From Rubrivivax albus (lineage in GTDB: Bacteria > Pseudomonadota > Gammaproteobacteria > Burkholderiales > Burkholderiaceae_C), in assembly GCF_004016515.1 (NCBI RefSeq), contig NZ_SACT01000003.1, positions 62,001 to 126,000 on the forward strand: DNA of 64,000 bases, given 5' to 3'. Of this stretch, positions 60,239 through 64,000 are shown piece after piece (positions within the stretch are counted from its first letter, which is position 1; each line of letters opens with the position of its first letter). The translations under genes were made by a program, and so were the position numbers. The notes below the pieces were generated by a model. The model was given only the letters and a program-made list of their open reading frames with translations, ran no database searches and was not told the DNA's origin.

Positions 60239-60784
60239 TCACTTCGGCAGGCCGGCGAGCTTGAGCTTGAAGCGCACCTGCACCTCGTCGGCCACCATCG
60301 AGGTGTCGGCCCAGTCGCCGCTGCCGATGTCGAAGGCCAGGCGCTTGATCGCGAAGCTGCCGCTGGCGGTGTCGCCCGCCAGCTGCACCGGCACCGTCAG
60401 CGGCTGCGCCTTGCCCTTGATCGTCAGCTGACCGGCCACGGCGTAGCGGCCCGGGCCGGTGGCCTGGATGCCGGTGGAGGTGAAGCTGGCGCGTGGGAAC
60501 TTGACGACGTAGAACCATTCCGGCTTCTTCACCTCGGCGTCGGTCTCGCTGGCGCCGAAGCTGGCGCTGCCGGTGTCGATCGTGAAGCTCACGCTGCCGG
60601 TGGCCGGATTCTTGGGGTCGAAGCGCATCTGCGCCTGCCATTGCGTGAAGCGGCCGTCCACCGGCACACCCATCTGGCGCGTCGTGAAGGCGATCTCGCT
60701 GCCGTCGCGGACGACGGTCTGGGCATTGGCGGCGGTCGCGGCAACGGTGGCAGCCAGCGCGAGGGACAGGGCGGATCGGCTCAT
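60239..60784 (-). CDS. YceI-family lipocalin-like protein, second copy
   Basis: 181 residues with a signal peptide (about 1-21). It has the shorter YceI form: GSEIAFTTRQMGVPVDGRF, SFTIDTGSASFGASETDAEV and LTIKGKAQPLTVPV. It differs enough from its neighbour to be an old duplication. The start overlaps the cytochrome b561 stop (ATGA), so the two are translated together. Confidence 0.92.
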   Translation of the reverse strand: MSRSALSLALAATVAATAANAQTVVRDGSEIAFTTRQMGVPVDGRFTQWQAQMRFDPKNPATGSVSFTIDTGSASFGASETDAEVKKPEWFYVVKFPRASFTSTGIQATGPGRYAVAGQLTIKGKAQPLTVPVQLAGDTASGSFAIKRLAFDIGSGDWADTSMVADEVQVRFKLKLAGLPK

Positions 60785-61305
60785 GGGCGCATGCGCGACA
60801 GCAGGCCGTCGCGGTCGATGAAGTGGTGCTTGAGGGCGGCGGCGACGTGCAGCGCCACCAGCAAGATCAGCGTCCAGGCCAGGCGCTCATGCCAGGGCTT
60901 GATGGCTTCGGCCAGCGCCTTGTCCACCGGCACGAAGTCGGGCAAGGGCAGCACGCCGAACCAGACGATCGGAAAGCCGGCCGCGGAGCTGTAGGCCCAG
61001 CCGACCAGCGGCACGGCGAAGAACAGCGCGTACATCAGGCCGTGGGTGGCCTTGTAGGCCTGCTGTTGCCAGGCCGGCATGGCCGGCGGCGGCGGCGGCC
61101 GGTGCGACAGGCGCCACAGCAGGCGCAGCACCGTCAGTGCCAGGATCGTCACGCCGGCCCACTTGTGCCAGTTGTAGAGCTTCAGCCGCGCCGGCGAGAA
61201 CGGCAGCCCGGTCATGTACAGGCCGAAGCCGAACGCGCCCAGGATCATCAGCGCCAGCAGCCAGTGCAGCGCGATCGCGGGCAGGGTGTAGCGGGTGGCG
61301 GACAT
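60781..61305 (-). CDS. cybB: Cytochrome b561 family protein
   Basis: 174 residues with four membrane segments and candidate heme histidines His14, His47, His88, His139 and His152 positions (HWLLALMI, HKWAGV, THGLMYALF, HERLAW, HVAAALKHHF). It probably passes electrons between quinones and a periplasmic partner. It heads the b561-yceI-yceI operon, a common pairing. No Shine-Dalgarno is visible and a hairpin ends 2 bases before the ATG. Confidence 0.9.
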   Translation of the reverse strand: MSATRYTLPAIALHWLLALMILGAFGFGLYMTGLPFSPARLKLYNWHKWAGVTILALTVLRLLWRLSHRPPPPPAMPAWQQQAYKATHGLMYALFFAVPLVGWAYSSAAGFPIVWFGVLPLPDFVPVDKALAEAIKPWHERLAWTLILLVALHVAAALKHHFIDRDGLLSRMRP

Positions 61306-61306
61306 T

Positions 61307-61355
61307 GGCTCGCAGTGTCGCGAGCCACCCGCGGCCAGCGGTTGAAGGCCGCTGG
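61307..61355 (-). promoter_or_regulatory. Two hairpins ahead of the cytochrome b561 start
   Basis: CCAGCGG (61335-61341) pairs with CCGCTGG (61349-61355), then GGCTCGC pairs with GCGAGCC (61307-61326). The second stem ends two bases before the b561 ATG and replaces a normal ribosome-binding site. The first may end the oxidoreductase transcript upstream. Function inferred only. Confidence 0.4.
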
Positions 61356-61398
61356 CGCCTTGGTTCAGGGAATTTGAATGAGGCTGTGCCGGCAGCCG

Positions 61399-64000
61399 TC
61401 AAGCAGCCTTGGCCGGCGCCCCCGCATCGCCAGCGCGCCAGCGCTGCATCAGCGCCGCCCACTTCGGCCGCACCGCCGCCAGGTGGCGCGCCTTCACGTG
61501 GCCGAACCCGCGGATCTCCTCGGGCAGACGCGCGATCTCCGCCGCAAGCGCGTGGTTGGTGATGTTCAGGCCCTTGAGCAGCTCCTCGACGCAGGCACGG
61601 TACTCCTGGATCAGCGCCCGCTCGGTGCGCCGCTCCTCGCTGCGGCCGAAGACATCCAGCGCGCCGCCGCGCAAGCCCTTGAGCTTGGCCAGCCAGCCGA
61701 AGGCACTGCGCATCCACGGGCCGTAGGCCTGCTTGACCAGTTCGCCCTTGTGATTGGTCTTCGCCAGCATCGGCGGCGCCAGGTGGTGCACCAGCTTGTA
61801 GTCGCCCTCGAACATCTCGGCGATGCGCGCCGTGAAGGCCGGGTCGGTGTGCAGGCGGGCGACCTCGTACTCGTCCTTGTAGGCCATCAGCTTGAAGAGG
61901 TAGCGGGCCACGGCCTCGCTGAGACGGCGGTCCGGGCCGAGCCGGGCCTCGGCATCCTGCACCTTCTGCACGAAGGCCCGGTACTGCGACGCATAGGCGG
62001 CGTCCTGGTAGCCGGTGAGGAAGTCGACGCGGGTCTTGACCATGTCGTCCAGCGACGGCTTCTTCACGAACTGGATGACGTTCTTCGCCACGTACAGCGC
62101 CTGCACCGCGGCAAGGTCATGGGCACAGCGCCGGCCCCACTCGAAGGCGGCCTTGTTGTTGTCCACCTGCACGCCGTTGAGCTCGATGGCCCGCATCAGC
62201 GCCGCATGCGTCAGCGGCACCCGGCCCTGCTGCCAGGCGTAGCCCAGCATCAGCGGGTTGGTGTAGATGCTGTCGCCCAGCAGTTGCGTGGCCGCCTGCT
62301 CGGCGTCGAAGGCGCCCACCAGCGGCTCGCCGACGCTGCCCTTGACCGCCGCTTCGCAGGCCCCGCCCGGGAACTGCCACTCGGTGTTCTTCACGAATCC
62401 GGCGGTGGGCGTGCCATGCGTGTTCATCGCCACATAGGTGCGGCCTTGCTGCATCACCGCCAGCGTGGCCTTGGAGGCGGTGACGATGGCATCGCAGCCG
62501 ATCACGAGGTCGGCCTTGGCCAGGTCCACCTTGGTGGTGTAGAGGGCGTCGGGGCGGTGCGCGATCTGCACGTGGCTCCAGGTGGCACCGCCCTTCTGCG
62601 CCAGGCCGGCGCTGTCCTGCGTGACCACGCCCTTGCCTTCCAGGTGGGCGGCCATGCCCAGCAGCTGGCCGATGGTGATGACGCCGGTGCCGCCGACACC
62701 GGCCACCACGATGCCCCAGGCCTGCTCGGCCAGCGGCAGCACGGGGTCGGGGATCGGGGGCAGGGCCGACAGGTCGCCCCGCTTCTCCTTCTTCGGCTTC
62801 TTCAGCTGCCCGCCCTCGACGGTGACGAAGCTGGGGCAGAAACCCTTGGTGCAGCTGTAGTCGAGGTTGCAGCTGTTCTGGTTGATGCGCCGCTTGCGGC
62901 CGAACTCGGTCTCGTAGGGCTCCACGCTCAGGCAGTTGCTCTGCACGCTGCAGTCGCCACAGCCCTCGCACACCGCCTCGTTGATGACCACGCGCTTGTC
63001 GGGCGTGGCCAGCTTGCCGCGCTTGCGGCGGCGGCGCTTCTCGGTCGCACAGGTCTGGTCGTACAGGATCACCGTGGTGCCGGGGATCTCGCGGAACTCG
63101 CGCTGGATGCGGTCGAGCTCGTCGCGGTGCTGCACCACCACGCCCGGCTCCAGCGCCACGCCGTTGTACTTCTCCGGCTGGTCGGTGACGATGGTCAGCT
63201 TGGCCACGCCCTCGCTGACCAGGCTCTTCATGATCTGCAGCACGCTGTGGCCCTCGGGCCGCTCACCCACCTGCTGGCCGCCGGTCATCGCCACGGCGTC
63301 GTTGTAGAGGACCTTGTAGGTGATGTTCACGCCGGCGGCGATGCTCTGGCGCACGGCCAGGATGCCGCTGTGGAAGTAGGTGCCGTCGCCCAGGTTGGCG
63401 AAGATGTGGTTTTCCTTCGTGAAATGCGCCTGGCCGACCCAGGGCACGCCTTCGCCGCCCATCTGCGTGAAGGTGCTGGTGCTGCGGTCCATCCACACCG
63501 CCATGTAGTGGCAGCCGATGCCGGCCACGGCGCGGCTGCCTTCGGGCACGCGGGTGCTGGTGTTGTGCGGGCAGCCGCTGCAGAACCAGGGTATGCGGTC
63601 GCCGGTGTCGCTCTTGAGCTCGAGCAGGCCGCGCTCTCGGGCCGCGATCTCGTCCAGGCGCTGCTGCATGCGCGCGGCAACGTCGGCCGGCACGCCCATC
63701 TTGTTCAGCCGCTTGGCGATGGCCTTGGCGATGATGGACGGCGTCAGGTCGGCCTTGGCGCGCAGCAGCCAGTTCTCGCTCGGGTTGGGCATCGCCCACT
63801 CGCCGCCGGAGAAGTCACCCTCGGGCTCGTCGAACTTGCCCAGCACGTTGGGGCGGACGTCGGCGCGCCAGTTGTAGAGCTCCTCCTTGAGCTGGTACTC
63901 GATGACCTGGCGCTTCTCCTCGACGACCAGGATCTCCTGGAGCCCCTGCGCGAACTCGCGCGTGATCGTCGCCTCCAGCGGCCACACCACGTTGACCTTG
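61399..64000 (-). CDS. Indolepyruvate ferredoxin oxidoreductase, 3' part of gene
   Basis: Partial: the frame is open to the right edge, so the N-terminal part is missing (866 codons visible). It begins inside the alpha part with VVWPLEATITREFAQGL, then the TPP-binding segment with GIGCHYMAVWMDR and NLGDGTYFHSG. A Cys-rich insert (CEGCGDCSVQSNC; CNLDYSCTKGFCPS) may bind iron-sulfur clusters. The gamma-type domain starts VAGVGGTGVITIGQLLG and has LAQKGGATWSHVQIA. The C-terminal part has no motif I can name. The single-chain form fuses subunits that are separate in archaea. It oxidises arylpyruvates to acyl-CoA in amino acid breakdown. Confidence 0.92.
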   Translation of the reverse strand, partial: KVNVVWPLEATITREFAQGLQEILVVEEKRQVIEYQLKEELYNWRADVRPNVLGKFDEPEGDFSGGEWAMPNPSENWLLRAKADLTPSIIAKAIAKRLNKMGVPADVAARMQQRLDEIAARERGLLELKSDTGDRIPWFCSGCPHNTSTRVPEGSRAVAGIGCHYMAVWMDRSTSTFTQMGGEGVPWVGQAHFTKENHIFANLGDGTYFHSGILAVRQSIAAGVNITYKVLYNDAVAMTGGQQVGERPEGHSVLQIMKSLVSEGVAKLTIVTDQPEKYNGVALEPGVVVQHRDELDRIQREFREIPGTTVILYDQTCATEKRRRRKRGKLATPDKRVVINEAVCEGCGDCSVQSNCLSVEPYETEFGRKRRINQNSCNLDYSCTKGFCPSFVTVEGGQLKKPKKEKRGDLSALPPIPDPVLPLAEQAWGIVVAGVGGTGVITIGQLLGMAAHLEGKGVVTQDSAGLAQKGGATWSHVQIAHRPDALYTTKVDLAKADLVIGCDAIVTASKATLAVMQQGRTYVAMNTHGTPTAGFVKNTEWQFPGGACEAAVKGSVGEPLVGAFDAEQAATQLLGDSIYTNPLMLGYAWQQGRVPLTHAALMRAIELNGVQVDNNKAAFEWGRRCAHDLAAVQALYVAKNVIQFVKKPSLDDMVKTRVDFLTGYQDAAYASQYRAFVQKVQDAEARLGPDRRLSEAVARYLFKLMAYKDEYEVARLHTDPAFTARIAEMFEGDYKLVHHLAPPMLAKTNHKGELVKQAYGPWMRSAFGWLAKLKGLRGGALDVFGRSEERRTERALIQEYRACVEELLKGLNITNHALAAEIARLPEEIRGFGHVKARHLAAVRPKWAALMQRWRAGDAGAPAKAA

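Overview
The window is one stretch of a high-GC betaproteobacterial chromosome. Order Burkholderiales is likely, close to the Rubrivivax/Leptothrix/Ideonella type. This rests on the str-S10-spc-alpha order sitting directly beside tRNA-tufB-secE-nusG-rplKAJL-rpoBC, the protein sequences themselves, a PEP-CTERM protein, a single-chain indolepyruvate ferredoxin oxidoreductase and several families common in Burkholderiales. No genus can be proved from the window alone.

Region 1 (1-6436) is an accessory block of visibly lower GC. All its genes lie on the minus strand. In transcription order they are dndC (sulfurtransferase), a 70-residue protein, dndD (SMC-like ATPase), a DndE-like domain fused to an FtsK-type translocase motor, a four-helix membrane protein, and a DndB-like DGQHR-domain gene cut by the left edge. 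This resembles a DNA phosphorothioation (Dnd) locus with unusual architecture and is the best candidate for a little-described defence or modification system here. It abuts the initiator tRNA gene, with a terminator and a cluster of palindromes at the junction.

Region 2 (6489-26308, minus strand) is the merged str, S10, spc and alpha ribosomal series, transcribed from rpsL at the right to rplQ and tRNA-fMet at the left. A peroxiredoxin gene interrupts it between rpsQ and rplN. A terminator-like hairpin lies before that gene and a good sigma70 promoter after it, so the series is probably split into two transcripts there. A second promoter drives rpsL and overlaps the start of a divergent PIN-domain gene.

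Region 3 (26456-41698) holds that PIN gene, a TlpA-like thioredoxin with an Lgt-like membrane domain, rpoC and rpoB, the rplKAJL genes, nusG and secE, a second tuf gene, and tRNAs Tyr, Gly, Thr and Trp in the classical tufB arrangement.

Region 4 (41699-47362) carries the tryptophan genes trpE, trpG, trpD and trpC, plus ung, on the minus strand. A plus-strand PEP-CTERM gene splits trpEG from trpDC. A candidate leader peptide with three Trp codons precedes trpE, and the trpE ribosome-binding site can pair with an upstream segment.

Region 5 (47363-64000) is mixed housekeeping: chalcone isomerase-like protein, a DMT transporter that looks internally shortened, lplT, alr, arfB, radA, a FeeM-like acyltransferase fused to PilZ, ilvE, a zinc-ribbon protein, purU, an NTF2-like protein, a YheT-like hydrolase, cytochrome c5, two YceI proteins with cytochrome b561, and the 3' part of an indolepyruvate ferredoxin oxidoreductase gene cut by the right edge. 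No rRNA, CRISPR array or insertion sequence was seen.
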